Below are positions 27,009-35,286 of a stretch of DNA of 64,000 nt, piece after piece (position 1 is the stretch's first letter; every line of letters starts with the position of its first letter). Where the stretch lies: contig JARVGH010000004.1 of the NCBI GenBank assembly GCA_029762755.1, positions 124,001 to 188,000 on the forward strand. Reading direction: 5' to 3'. The notes below the pieces were generated by a model. That model was not told the origin of the DNA, did not search any database, and saw nothing but the letters and a program-made list of their open reading frames with translations. This DNA is from Candidatus Bathyarchaeum tardum (GTDB taxonomy: Archaea > Thermoproteota > Bathyarchaeia > Bathyarchaeales > Bathyarchaeaceae). The translations under genes were made by a program, and so were the position numbers.

Positions 27009-27665
27009 ATGAAAGTTGCTGTTTCATGGAGTGGCGGTCTCGAATCATCACTGGCGCTTCATAAAGTTATAGAAGAAGGACACGATGTTATCTGTTTGGT
27101 TACCTTTGTTTTGGGTAAATATTGGCCTGCTATGGGTCATCCTCCGAAGATAATGAATAGTCAAACAGAATCAATTGGAATTCCTCACCTGTTGGTTAAT
27201 GTTGATGAACCTTTCAAAGAAGGATACCACAACGCCATTGCTGAACTAATTAAAACCCAAGGAATCGAAGGCATAGTCACAGGAGATATCTATGTTGTCG
27301 ACGAAACTCACGGAAACTGGATGGAAGATGTAACTGAAGGACTGGACATCAAAGTAATAGTACCCCTATGGGAACAAGACACCTTCGAAGTTTTGGATGA
27401 CGAGATGTCATCAGGATTCAGAGCAGTATTCACATGTGTAAAGCAACCATTTTTCACAAAAGAATGGATCGGCAAAGAACTAAACCAACACACCGTCAAA
27501 GACTTGCTAGCCCTAGCCAAAGAAACAGGCATGGACCCCTGCGGAGAAAACGGTGAATACCACACTATGGTGATTGATGGACCCATATTCAAAAAACCAA
27601 TATCGATACCAGAATTCACAATAGAACAAGCACAAGAACGCTTTTTTATGAAAATTAAAGAATAA
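27009..27665 (+). CDS. dph6: Diphthine-ammonia ligase family ATP pyrophosphatase
   Basis: The 218-residue product is a Dph6-type N-type ATP pyrophosphatase. Residues 5-14 (VSWSGGLESS) are the PP-loop, with Glu in place of the usual Asp. GIVTGDIYVVDETHGNWMEDV and the C-terminal CGENGEYHTMVIDGPIF are diagnostic of the family. Dph6 amidates diphthine on elongation factor 2 using ammonia and ATP. The variant PP-loop and the pairing with an AsnB-like PP-loop gene leave room for a paralogous function. The genes are 21 bases apart on the same strand, clearly one operon. Confidence 0.82.
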   Translation: MKVAVSWSGGLESSLALHKVIEEGHDVICLVTFVLGKYWPAMGHPPKIMNSQTESIGIPHLLVNVDEPFKEGYHNAIAELIKTQGIEGIVTGDIYVVDETHGNWMEDVTEGLDIKVIVPLWEQDTFEVLDDEMSSGFRAVFTCVKQPFFTKEWIGKELNQHTVKDLLALAKETGMDPCGENGEYHTMVIDGPIFKKPISIPEFTIEQAQERFFMKIKE

Positions 27666-27917
27666 GCTTTAACTAAACATACAAAGTCAGCAGCATTTTT
27701 TTGGATGCTTCATTTTTTAGTTTTAAATCAATAATTTATTTTTCCAATTATTTTTGGTTAATGCCAAAAAGGTACTTTTGTCGTACAGATTTTTCAAGAA
27801 ACGAAAAATTGGCGTGTTCTAAAACGTGGACTTAAATTCTAATTCAATCGTTGTAACATTAAAGATAATGATAGCATTTGGTCATTTCTAATTGACACCA
27901 TTGGAGAGGGATATTGC

Positions 27918-28364
27918 TTGAACACACATGAAGAATCTGAGCTTGATTATAAATTACGGGGAAAAGCATGGAATGTTTATTGGCTTTTGTTGAAAAATGG
28001 TCAGCCCATGAGTGTTCGAGACGTTGCAAATGCCCTTCGGTTCAGCAGTCCAAGTGTCGCAAATCATCATCTTGAACAATTAATTCAGATTGGTTTAGTT
28101 GAAAGACAAGAAATTGGAGGCAACTACGCTCTTGTTGGCGAAGTAAAAATTGGTGTTCTTCGGCACTTTGTAAAATTTGGTCGAATGATGTTTCCAAGAT
28201 ACTTTTTTTATGCCTTGTTCTCTTCTGTATTTTATATGAGTTATCTCACACTTTTTGTCGAAGCTTTAACCAGAGAAAGTTTGTTCATAATATTCTTTGG
28301 TGCCATAGTTTCATTGATATTTTGGTATGAGGCTTTCCGGTTTTGGCGACTGAAACCATTTTAG
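27918..28364 (+). CDS. Membrane-anchored winged-helix protein
   Basis: The 148-residue product has an N-terminal ArsR-like winged helix (residues 10-75: AWNVYWLLLKNGQPMSVRDVANALRFSSPSVANHHLEQLIQIGLVE, then a short wing). A linker and two transmembrane helices follow (about 95-112 and 118-138), ending near the basic FRFWRLKPF. Such proteins may regulate transcription from the membrane. The start is a TTG at 27918 after GGAGAGGGATA. It precedes the secreted beta-propeller gene by 84 bases on the same strand, making that gene a likely target or partner. Confidence 0.8.
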   Translation: MNTHEESELDYKLRGKAWNVYWLLLKNGQPMSVRDVANALRFSSPSVANHHLEQLIQIGLVERQEIGGNYALVGEVKIGVLRHFVKFGRMMFPRYFFYALFSSVFYMSYLTLFVEALTRESLFIIFFGAIVSLIFWYEAFRFWRLKPF

Positions 28365-28448
28365 ATGTTTGTTCTAACTTCTGGAACAGAATGTTCTAAC
28401 GCTTGGGATAAAATAAGCAAAAATAACAGTTACTAGTAGTGATAAAAG

Positions 28449-30587
28449 ATGCAAAGAGAAATCAAGAAAAAAACAATCACTTACGGAATTGCAGCGGTTC
28501 TCTTAGTTACGATACTGGCAGGGTCCATATACAATTTTGGTACCCTGTTTAGTCCAACGCAGCCACTGTTTTCTGAACTTAAAACTTTTTCAAGCTTTGA
28601 AGAACTTGAAAATTTTATCACCACGAACATGGAAACAGTGAATCAAAATAGCTATGCCCTTAACACTCTAAAAAATTCAAGGACAGAAAGCTTAGGAGCA
28701 CAAGACGCAGCAACTCAAGCACCAATGGAAGCCACCATAGCAAACAGTGCTGGAGAATTGTCCGATTATTCTGGGACTAACATCCAAGTTCAAGGCGTAG
28801 ACGAAGCAGACACCGTAAAAACTGACGGCGAATACATTTACATCGTTTCAGGCAACACCTTAACAATCCTTAAAGCATATCCACCTCAAGAAGCAAAAGT
28901 TGTCTCAAAGATTACAGTAGAAGGTTATATCACTGGAGTATTCATCAACGAAAACAAACTTGTGATCTTTGAAACAGAATACAACGTATTCCCATATTAC
29001 GGAATTGATTCACCAGCAATTCTGGAAAATCAAGACGTAATTGAAGTAAAACCAAAAGACGCAGAATCAACTAACGCTACAGAACCCTCAAATCAAACTA
29101 AACCATCTAAAGAACCTGAACAACCAATCGATGATGACATTAAACCAGTTGAACCCTTCATACCAATCATTAGGTATGAACCGCCCACAACAAACATCAA
29201 AGTCTACGATGTTTCAAACAGGCAAAACCCAGTTTTGGCTAGAACCGTTACTTTGAATGGAACTTTGTCAGGATCACGCATGATTGGGGATTACGTTTAC
29301 ATTGTTAACAATGAATTTGCTACCCCACCCAACTACGACAATGAAAAAGGCTTTGATATCGTTTTGCCAGTAATCGCAGGTGATGATGTTATCAAGGTAG
29401 ACGCTAGCAAAATTCATTACATCGACGTTGCAGACGAAATGTATTACATAACAACAATTATCGCAATAGACACCCAAAACGACGCTGCCAAACCAACTTA
29501 TGAGGCATTTTTGACAAGCTCAACCACTAACATGTATGTTTCATTAGACAACATGTACTTAGTTGCACCAGACACCACTAATTGGCTACTAATGAGCAGT
29601 GATGAACAACCAAAACAAGAAACATTGATCTACAGAGTCAAATTAGACAAACAAAACATAGCTGTTGAAGCAGAAGGCTCAGTTCCAGGTTTTGTCCTTA
29701 ACCAATTTAGCATGGACGAACACAACGGATACTTCCGCATAGCTACAACAGAATGGACAAACAGTTGGACCCAAGAAACATTCACCAGCGAATCCACAAA
29801 CAACTTGTTCGTTTTAGACATGAACCTAAACCTTGCTGGAAAACTGGAAAACATTGCTCCAGACGAAAGCATTTACTCAGTAAGGTTCATGGGCGACAAA
29901 GTTTACATGGTAACCTTCAAACAAGTCGATCCATTCTTTGTAATCGACACATCGAACCCAACACAACCAACAATTCTGGGATACTTGAAAATACCTGGCT
30001 ACTCTAGTTATCTTCACCCTTACGATGAAACCCACATAATCGGAGTAGGCATGGAAAACAGCACACTGAAACTTTCACTTTTTGACGTTACAGACTTTAC
30101 TGCACCAAAAGAAATCGCAAAATACACAGTAGAAGGCAGCTGGTCTAGCTCCAATGCATTATGGGACCATAAAGCATTCTTGTTTGATAAATCCAAAAAT
30201 CTGCTAGCACTTCCAGTTACAGTAAGCACATACACTGAACGACTAATTGACAGAGACCTCAACACAGACGATATACCCAAGGAAACTAACGGATCAATGG
30301 TTGGCGATGAAGAAATAAGAAAAGAAGCAGAAGCTATTGAAGAACGAGAAGCCATAGCAATACAAAGTTCTTACTACCAAGGTGCATACATCTTTGACAT
30401 ATCATTAGAAAATGGATTCGTCCTGAAAGGTGACATCACACACCCCAGCAACAACGAATACGAACAAAACGCATACATAAACAGAATAATCTACATTGAA
30501 GACGCACTTTATACAATCTCAGACCAACTAGTAAAAATAAACAATCTGGAAAGTTTGGAACAAATTACCCAAATCCAAATTTCCTAA
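28449..30587 (+). CDS. Secreted beta-propeller protein (COG4880 type)
   Basis: The 712-residue product has an N-terminal membrane anchor or signal (residues 9-30). It then shows the hallmark VQGVDEADTVKTDGEYIYIVSGNTLTIL of archaeal and bacterial secreted beta-propeller proteins distantly related to WD40. A Pro/Glu-rich insert occurs at about 205-245. The rest continues the blades, with repeated IYDVSNRQNPV, YVVDTSNPTQPTILG-like strands and YSSYLHPYDETHIIG. Family function is unknown; it is thought to act at the cell surface. A T-rich tract follows the stop. Its upstream neighbour is a membrane winged-helix protein. Confidence 0.87.
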   Translation: MQREIKKKTITYGIAAVLLVTILAGSIYNFGTLFSPTQPLFSELKTFSSFEELENFITTNMETVNQNSYALNTLKNSRTESLGAQDAATQAPMEATIANSAGELSDYSGTNIQVQGVDEADTVKTDGEYIYIVSGNTLTILKAYPPQEAKVVSKITVEGYITGVFINENKLVIFETEYNVFPYYGIDSPAILENQDVIEVKPKDAESTNATEPSNQTKPSKEPEQPIDDDIKPVEPFIPIIRYEPPTTNIKVYDVSNRQNPVLARTVTLNGTLSGSRMIGDYVYIVNNEFATPPNYDNEKGFDIVLPVIAGDDVIKVDASKIHYIDVADEMYYITTIIAIDTQNDAAKPTYEAFLTSSTTNMYVSLDNMYLVAPDTTNWLLMSSDEQPKQETLIYRVKLDKQNIAVEAEGSVPGFVLNQFSMDEHNGYFRIATTEWTNSWTQETFTSESTNNLFVLDMNLNLAGKLENIAPDESIYSVRFMGDKVYMVTFKQVDPFFVIDTSNPTQPTILGYLKIPGYSSYLHPYDETHIIGVGMENSTLKLSLFDVTDFTAPKEIAKYTVEGSWSSSNALWDHKAFLFDKSKNLLALPVTVSTYTERLIDRDLNTDDIPKETNGSMVGDEEIRKEAEAIEEREAIAIQSSYYQGAYIFDISLENGFVLKGDITHPSNNEYEQNAYINRIIYIEDALYTISDQLVKINNLESLEQITQIQIS

Positions 30588-30966
30588 CCTTTTTCCTTTT
30601 ATTTTCCCCATTTTTTATTTTTAATGATACTATCCAGACAATAGTTTACAGTTCAATAAGACTCATGATCAAGAAACAAACATGTAATTAGTAGACTGAC
30701 AACAGGCGATCACAAGAATTATAGCAAAAATCAAAGTTGATTAATCACGTTGCAAAGCTTGCAAAAATGTGTTAAAGCTTGCAATTTTGGGGTTTTAGAG
30801 TTGTTTGAAGACCAACCAATAGTGACAAAACAAAACATTTGTTCAGTAAGCCTTGAATGTAAAAAATTTTTCCAAGTAAAGCAATAGATATCGGAGAAAA
30901 ATGAATTTTCCGAATGTAAAAATTAATACATTTTAAATGAAAAATAGAAAAAGCATTAACGAGCAG
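30588..30966. repeat. Intergenic region with spaced TTGCAA palindromes
   Basis: No gene is seen in this 379-base stretch. TTGCAA occurs at 30750, 30759 and 30779. The 11-mer AAAGCTTGCAA occurs at 30754-30764 and again at 30774-30784, exactly 20 bp (about two helical turns) apart. This is a plausible operator cluster, but the closest gene start is the plus-strand-distant minus gene at 31236, so its target is unclear. Confidence 0.4.
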
Positions 30967-31236
30967 TTATTCTTCGCCCATGTCAAGAGCAGGAAAACCA
31001 ATTAAACGAATTTTACAAGAACAAGTGTTACATTGAATAACAAGTTCTTCTAAAACTTCCCCGTTGACTTTTTCGTCGAGAATAGTATATACTTCTTCAC
31101 TTTCGTCTTCAGGAGAAATTGTAACCCCACAGGAGGGGCAAGCAAAATCACCATCCCCATCGATTTGGGTCAGGTCTAGCACAGTTATTGATGATGTTTT
31201 TGTTTTTTTCCCGTTTATTGCAGCCACATCAGGCAT
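30967..31236 (-). CDS. Small zinc-ribbon-like protein
   Basis: The 89-residue product has a CPSCG knuckle near residue 34 and a CNTCSC knuckle near residue 73, spaced for one zinc site. A strongly acidic insert (SPEDESEEVY) lies between them. The N-terminal half is basic then neutral. No enzyme motif is seen; a nucleic-acid-binding or protein-adaptor role is conceivable. The gene is monocistronic. I do not recognise the family. Confidence 0.7.
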   Translation of the reverse strand: MPDVAAINGKKTKTSSITVLDLTQIDGDGDFACPSCGVTISPEDESEEVYTILDEKVNGEVLEELVIQCNTCSCKIRLIGFPALDMGEE

Positions 31237-31610
31237 TTTTATGTCCTCACTAAACTGAAGAAATGAAGAATTATTACTACCTTATTAATATGACCATAAA
31301 AATTATGATCCATATTTTTTCGCTTTTTTGCTAACTCCGTTGTATCGAATTTGTGCAGTTAATAGGTCAAATGGCAGGTTTAGCTTTACAACTAGGACAT
31401 GTCCCATCATGACCATCCCTGAACTTGAAAAATGGAACGAAGTCAATTTCTTTCTCATAATACGTGACTACACGTCTGATAAACTATCTTTAATACCATT
31501 TTAAAAACTGAAAAATGATAAATTAATACGGATTTAATGGCTTTGTTGGATAGAACTTTTTTGAAAGACAAAAAGACGAAACTAAACTGACTTTGTTAAG
31601 TGCTGATTTC
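31237..31610. other. Intergenic region with a start-less zinc-knuckle fragment
   Basis: On the minus strand, roughly 31376-31490, an open stretch encodes VVTYYEKEIDFVPFFKFR followed by DGHDGTCPSCKAKPAI and a stop. It has no ATG, GTG or TTG start and is preceded by a TAG, so it may be a relic of a small zinc protein. No other feature is seen. Confidence 0.3.
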
Positions 31611-32132
31611 TCATGTTAATGCTTCAATTGTTGCTTTACAAAATTGTGGAAGGTCTCTTGGGTGCCGGGATGTGATTATATTATGGTCTTTAACGACCGG
31701 TTCGTCTAAAAATATTGCACCTGCATTTTTTAAGTCAGTGGAAACTGAAACATAACTAGTCATTTTTTTTCCTTTCACAATTTTTGCCTCAATTAGTAGT
31801 TGAGGTCCATGACATATTGCGGCAATAATTTTGCTTTTTTTATTTGCTTGTTGAATCAAATTAACAATTTGTTTGTTGATTCTTAATCGGTCTGGAGCAA
31901 ATCCACCTGGAATAATTAATCCACTATAATCATCAATATTTACTTGTTCAGGAGCTAAATTGGATTTGAAAGTTAGACCATGTTTTCCTACATATTCTTT
32001 GTTTGCCAAAGGGGCAACAATGTCCACATTAAATTCTGCTTCTTGAAAACGGTAATATGGATAAACAAATTCACTGTCTTCAAAACCATTTTCTAGGAAG
32101 ATTATCACGCGTTTCCTTTTTTCCATTTTCAA
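31611..32132 (-). CDS. DJ-1/PfpI family protein
   Basis: The 173-residue product has the class I glutamine-amidotransferase-like fold. It shows VIIFLENGFEDSEFVYPYYRFQEA at the start, IIPGGFAPDRLR near 73, and the nucleophile elbow AAICHGPQLLIEA near 105 with the reactive Cys. Members act as proteases, chaperones or glyoxalase/deglycase-like stress enzymes; sequence alone does not choose. The ATG at 32132 follows TGAGGTTTGAAA, a usable RBS. It is the last gene on this strand before the repeat-associated small frames. Confidence 0.92.
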   Translation of the reverse strand: MKMEKRKRVIIFLENGFEDSEFVYPYYRFQEAEFNVDIVAPLANKEYVGKHGLTFKSNLAPEQVNIDDYSGLIIPGGFAPDRLRINKQIVNLIQQANKKSKIIAAICHGPQLLIEAKIVKGKKMTSYVSVSTDLKNAGAIFLDEPVVKDHNIITSRHPRDLPQFCKATIEALT

Positions 32133-32148
32133 ACCTCATGAACAAACT

Positions 32149-32289
32149 TCAATTTAAACAGAATGTTTTATTGTTAAAATATCCAAAATAATCAAAATGA
32201 CACGTTATCTTGGTTTTTTTGGGGTTTAGTTTAGAATTTGGGTGAAGAACTGGTCGATCACGGTTTTGTTTGGACTTTTTAGCACTCAT
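32149..32289 (-). CDS. Possible 46-residue basic protein downstream of repeat copy A
   Basis: An ATG at 32289, five bases after the stop of the small frame in repeat copy A, opens a 46-codon frame with a strongly basic N-terminus (MSAKKSKQNRDRPVLHPNSK) and an aromatic C-terminus with two Cys. The larger open frame that reaches 32427 runs through the repeat in another frame and is not supported. No RBS is strong. The close spacing suggests coupling with the upstream frame. Confidence 0.35.
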   Translation of the reverse strand: MSAKKSKQNRDRPVLHPNSKLNPKKTKITCHFDYFGYFNNKTFCLN

Positions 32290-32293
32290 TAAA

Positions 32294-32458
32294 TCACCAA
32301 GAATTACTGTAATAAAATATTTCAGATTCACGTAAGGTCGAGCGGAGTCTAAGCCTTGAACTTTTGTTTGGCCCGTTAAACAACGTTTTTGCCGTTTTCC
32401 AATCTTTCGCCTTTTTGATTGGATCACTCATTGTTAAAACGCAAAACGTTCTAAGCAT
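32294..32458 (-). CDS. Small frame in repeat copy A (54 residues)
   Basis: From the ATG at 32458 the frame encodes 54 residues beginning MLRTFCVLTMSDPIKKAKDW and continuing past the repeat boundary to a TGA. A GGAGG lies only three bases from the ATG, which is tight. A second ATG at codon 10 would give 45 residues. Its first 39 codons are shared, with one difference, with the frame at 42563-42682. It may be a real micro-protein or a by-product of an RNA element. Confidence 0.4.
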   Translation of the reverse strand: MLRTFCVLTMSDPIKKAKDWKTAKTLFNGPNKSSRLRLRSTLRESEIFYYSNSW

Positions 32459-32463
32459 GCTCC
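32343..32463 (-). repeat. 121-bp inverted repeat, copy A
   Basis: The minus-strand sequence from 32463 to 32343 matches 42558-42678 on the plus strand at 120 of 121 positions, with no gaps. The single change is ACAATGAG versus ACAACGAG. The repeat has internal stems AACGTTTTGC/GCAAAAACGTT and TTGTTT/AAACAA. Flanking sequences are unrelated apart from a purine-rich block just upstream. Confidence 0.95.
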
Positions 32464-32579
32464 TCCGCTGACATTATATTGTTTACTCAGCAGGAGTAGT
32501 TAACAATATGTGATTGAAGATATTCTATCACAGATTTTTTTATCTGAAAATTAAGATTGATTAATCAGGGGAACAAGCT

Positions 32580-32634
32580 GAAAAGAAGCAGGGAGACTTT
32601 ATTCCACGCGCCAGAATAATCCCTGCTTCTTTTC
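32580..32634 (-). terminator. Long hairpin after the UbiA gene
   Basis: GAAAAGAAGCAGGGA (32580-32594) pairs perfectly with TCCCTGCTTCTTTTC (32620-32634), and an inner TTATTC/GAATAA stem (32599-32604 with 32614-32619) extends it after a 4-base bulge. It lies 19 bases beyond the minus-strand stop of the UbiA gene. A terminator is the simplest reading; the 21-bp stem is long for that and a stable small RNA end is possible. Confidence 0.65.
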
Positions 32635-32652
32635 CTGTTTAACCAAGATTTT

Positions 32653-33567
32653 TTAGATGTTTTTCAGCAGCAGACTAGTAATTAAGAGTATTACAAACAC
32701 TGTTAATGAAATAATGTTTAACATGACTTGTTTTGTTAGGCTTTTTTGATTATTTGTTTTAGTTAGCACAGAAAATATTGATGCTAATAGGGGTAGGGCA
32801 GAAAAAATAATGAATGGTGCCCAGTCGATTATGCCGTTAGCGATTTTTAGGTATGAAATTATGGAAAAGTAGATTGTTGCCGTTAGGGTTGCTAAGAAAC
32901 TAATTATTTTTCCATTTTTTTGTCCAATTTTTACTACTAGGGTTTTTTTGTTTGCAAATGTGTCGCATTTTATGTCGGGTAATTCAACTGTTACGATAAA
33001 AAATAGCCCATAAAAACTTAGGGGCATGAAAAACAAGAAAAACAGTGTGTTGAGTTGACCTTGGGCTACAAAGTATCCCATTCCGGTCATGAATATTCCA
33101 ACCCCTATCATTGTTGCTATTTCTCCTAATCCTCTATAGGCGAGTTTTATTGGGTTTGCAGTGTAGAAATATCCTAAAAGTCCGCCAAATGTTACAAAAA
33201 TTGTAAACCATAAAGTGTAGTTGTATGTTATTGTGAAAATTATGCTTGTTACTGCTGATGTTAATAAAAGAGCGATCGCAAGGTTTAATGCAATTTTTTG
33301 AAGTTCAGGATAATTTACTAATACTTTGCTGCCTCCAGAGAAGGGGGTTTGTAATGATTTTTTGTCGGTTTGTTGGTCAAAGTAATCGTTGCTAAAGGAC
33401 ACTGAAAGGTGAGCTGATCCAAATATTAGATATCCGAACAAAAATTTTGCTAAATTGTGTTGGGATCCTACTTGAATTGCTAGAAGGTATCCTAGTAGAT
33501 ACAGCAAAAATCCTAAAAGTAAGAAATGCAATCGGGCAAGACGAAGAATTAATTTTATTTTTTTCAA
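32653..33567 (-). CDS. UbiA-family prenyltransferase
   Basis: The 304-residue product has about nine membrane helices and both Asp-rich motifs of UbiA enzymes: SNDYFDQQTDK near residue 59 (NDxxDxxxD) and ELPDIKCDTFANKKT near 195. It transfers a polyprenyl chain to an aromatic or glyceryl acceptor in the membrane. The second motif with NKKTL-VVKIG resembles MenA-type 1,4-dihydroxy-2-naphthoate prenyltransferases, so a quinone role is possible, but archaeal lipid (DGGGP synthase) and other branches share the fold. No quinone genes are nearby. A long hairpin follows the stop. Confidence 0.9.
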   Translation of the reverse strand: MKKIKLILRLARLHFLLLGFLLYLLGYLLAIQVGSQHNLAKFLFGYLIFGSAHLSVSFSNDYFDQQTDKKSLQTPFSGGSKVLVNYPELQKIALNLAIALLLTSAVTSIIFTITYNYTLWFTIFVTFGGLLGYFYTANPIKLAYRGLGEIATMIGVGIFMTGMGYFVAQGQLNTLFFLFFMPLSFYGLFFIVTVELPDIKCDTFANKKTLVVKIGQKNGKIISFLATLTATIYFSIISYLKIANGIIDWAPFIIFSALPLLASIFSVLTKTNNQKSLTKQVMLNIISLTVFVILLITSLLLKNI

Positions 33568-33925
33568 TTAACTATCAACTTAGATTTGCAAACTATTTTT
33601 TATGATTAATTTTTGAATAAAATTACTAATTGGTTTTCTAAGGATATCTTTGGTAATGTTGTTTTTTAGATTTTGTGATTGAAAGGCAACCCATGTTACA
33701 TTGCTTATGTTTTTTAGCCCAAGAAACCCTTTGTTACCGATTGCAGGGTAAGATTTTTGCTTGATTCCATTGCTTCATTTTTTCTAGTAACGTTAAAAAA
33801 TTGGTATTTTACCACCCGTTAAATTCGAATAAATTGATCCATAATACATTAAAACGATAATAAATCACAAAATAGTTCAAACAAAAAAATATTAAATCAG
33901 TAGAATGACTTATTCATAATAAAAA
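33568..33925. other. Intergenic region with a start-less protein-like frame
   Basis: On the minus strand, about 33580-33765, an open frame encodes QKSYPAIGNKGFLGL and then NVTWVAFQSQNLKNN up to a TAA. It looks protein-like but has no standard start codon and follows a stop, so it may be a gene relic. The rest of the region is AT-rich with no visible element. Confidence 0.3.
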
Positions 33926-34999
33926 TCATAATTCACTCAATTTAGAGATAAGAGCCTTTGCAGCATTGCCATCCCCATAAGGATTTCGCCAATCAACAGG
34001 TTTTGAAAGCATAATTTCTGAACATTTTAATATCTTATCAGGGGTAGTTCCAGCTAACAAGTTAGATCCAACTTCAACGGTTTCAGGTCTTTCAGTATCA
34101 TCACGCAAAGTAACGCAAGGAACACCCAAAACACAAGATTCTTCTTGCACCCCACCGGAATCAGTAAGTACAAGCTGAGCATTGTTTTCAAGCTGTAAAA
34201 AAGACAAATAATCCAAGGGCTCAACCAAATTAAAACCATTCAAAGATAGCCCAAACTTTTTTAGACTTTTTATTGACCTAGGATGAACAGGAAAAATTAT
34301 TTTAACATTAAACTTTTTTCTAACCGCCTGCAAGCCTTCTACAATACTACAAAAATTTTCAATATTATCAACATTTTCTTGCCGATGAAGAGTAACCACA
34401 AAATAATCTCCAGATGTAAGACCAAGATCATTCAAAATAGTAGTTTTAATTTTTGAAAGTTCCAGATTTTGAAAAACAGCATCAACCACAGTGTTACCTG
34501 TGACGAACACTTTTTCTTTGCTAATTCCCTCGCCAAGAAGAATTTCACGGGATTTTTCTGTAGGTGCAAACAGATAATCCGAAGAATGGTCAACTAAAAT
34601 TCTATTGATTTCTTCAGGCATTTTACGATTGTAACTTCGTAATCCTGCTTCAACATGGCCAACTTTTATTCCTAATTTAACCGCAGCTAATGCACCAGCA
34701 AGAACGGTATTGGTGTCACCCTCAACCAAAACTAAATCAGGTTTTTCTTTTTGGAGGACCTGTTCTATTCTAATCAACATTTGACCAGTTTGTTTTCCAT
34801 GACTACCTGAACCGACGTCTAAATTGTATTTTGCTTCAGACAATCCGAGTTGCTCAAAAAATACTTTATCCATATTGTAAGAGTAGTGCTGTCCGGTATG
34901 AAGAACAAAATAATTCAAACCCGACTGCTCACATTCCCGAATAACTGGAGCCATTTTGATAATCTCTGGACGCGTCCCAATAATAATTGAAATCAGCAT
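33926..34999 (-). CDS. wecB: UDP-N-acetylglucosamine 2-epimerase
   Basis: The 357-residue product interconverts UDP-GlcNAc and UDP-ManNAc, a step towards surface polysaccharide or N-glycan sugars. Family blocks are intact: SIIIGTRPEIIKMAPVI, LHTGQHYSYNMDKVFF, VEGDTNTVLAGALAA, VGHVEAGLRSYNRKMPEEINR, VTLHRQENVDN, IFPVHPRSIKSL, LTDSGGVQEE and LRDDTERPETVEVG. The start ATG at 34999 gives the usual N-terminus. It lies in the sugar region between the two 121-bp inverted repeats but is separated from the deoxysugar operon by a surface-protein gene. Confidence 0.97.
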   Translation of the reverse strand: MLISIIIGTRPEIIKMAPVIRECEQSGLNYFVLHTGQHYSYNMDKVFFEQLGLSEAKYNLDVGSGSHGKQTGQMLIRIEQVLQKEKPDLVLVEGDTNTVLAGALAAVKLGIKVGHVEAGLRSYNRKMPEEINRILVDHSSDYLFAPTEKSREILLGEGISKEKVFVTGNTVVDAVFQNLELSKIKTTILNDLGLTSGDYFVVTLHRQENVDNIENFCSIVEGLQAVRKKFNVKIIFPVHPRSIKSLKKFGLSLNGFNLVEPLDYLSFLQLENNAQLVLTDSGGVQEESCVLGVPCVTLRDDTERPETVEVGSNLLAGTTPDKILKCSEIMLSKPVDWRNPYGDGNAAKALISKLSEL

Positions 35000-35152
35000 C
35001 CATTAACCCTCTAAGTATAAAGTTGCGCATATAAATTGCATCAAATTTATGTATAACTATCCTTTTTGCACTTAATTAGAATAACCTGTAGTAACTATAA
35101 ATATATAAATTATTACTGAATTGAAAAATTAAAAAACGCTAAAACAAACAAT

Positions 35153-35260
35153 TCAAACTATTTTCAGACCACAAATCAAAGAAAAAAAAACAGCAATGAG
35201 CCCAACCAACCCAATAACCGAGTTAAAAAATACAATGCCATCATACTTTTTGATTTCCAA
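35153..35260 (-). CDS. Possible 35-residue single-helix membrane protein
   Basis: A TTG at 35260 opens a frame with a short charged start (EIKKYDGIVFF) and one hydrophobic helix (SVIGLVGLIAVFFSLICGL). It follows the Ig-like surface protein gene by 26 bases on the same strand. It has no clear RBS, so this is a weak call. Confidence 0.28.
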   Translation of the reverse strand: MEIKKYDGIVFFNSVIGLVGLIAVFFSLICGLKIV

Positions 35261-35286
35261 TATTAAGGATAGATAATGTATCCAAA

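Noticed and set aside
32149-32427. 92-residue protein spanning repeat copy A
   Set aside because: It uses a different frame from the RBS-linked ATG and has no own RBS; only its last 46 codons are plausible.
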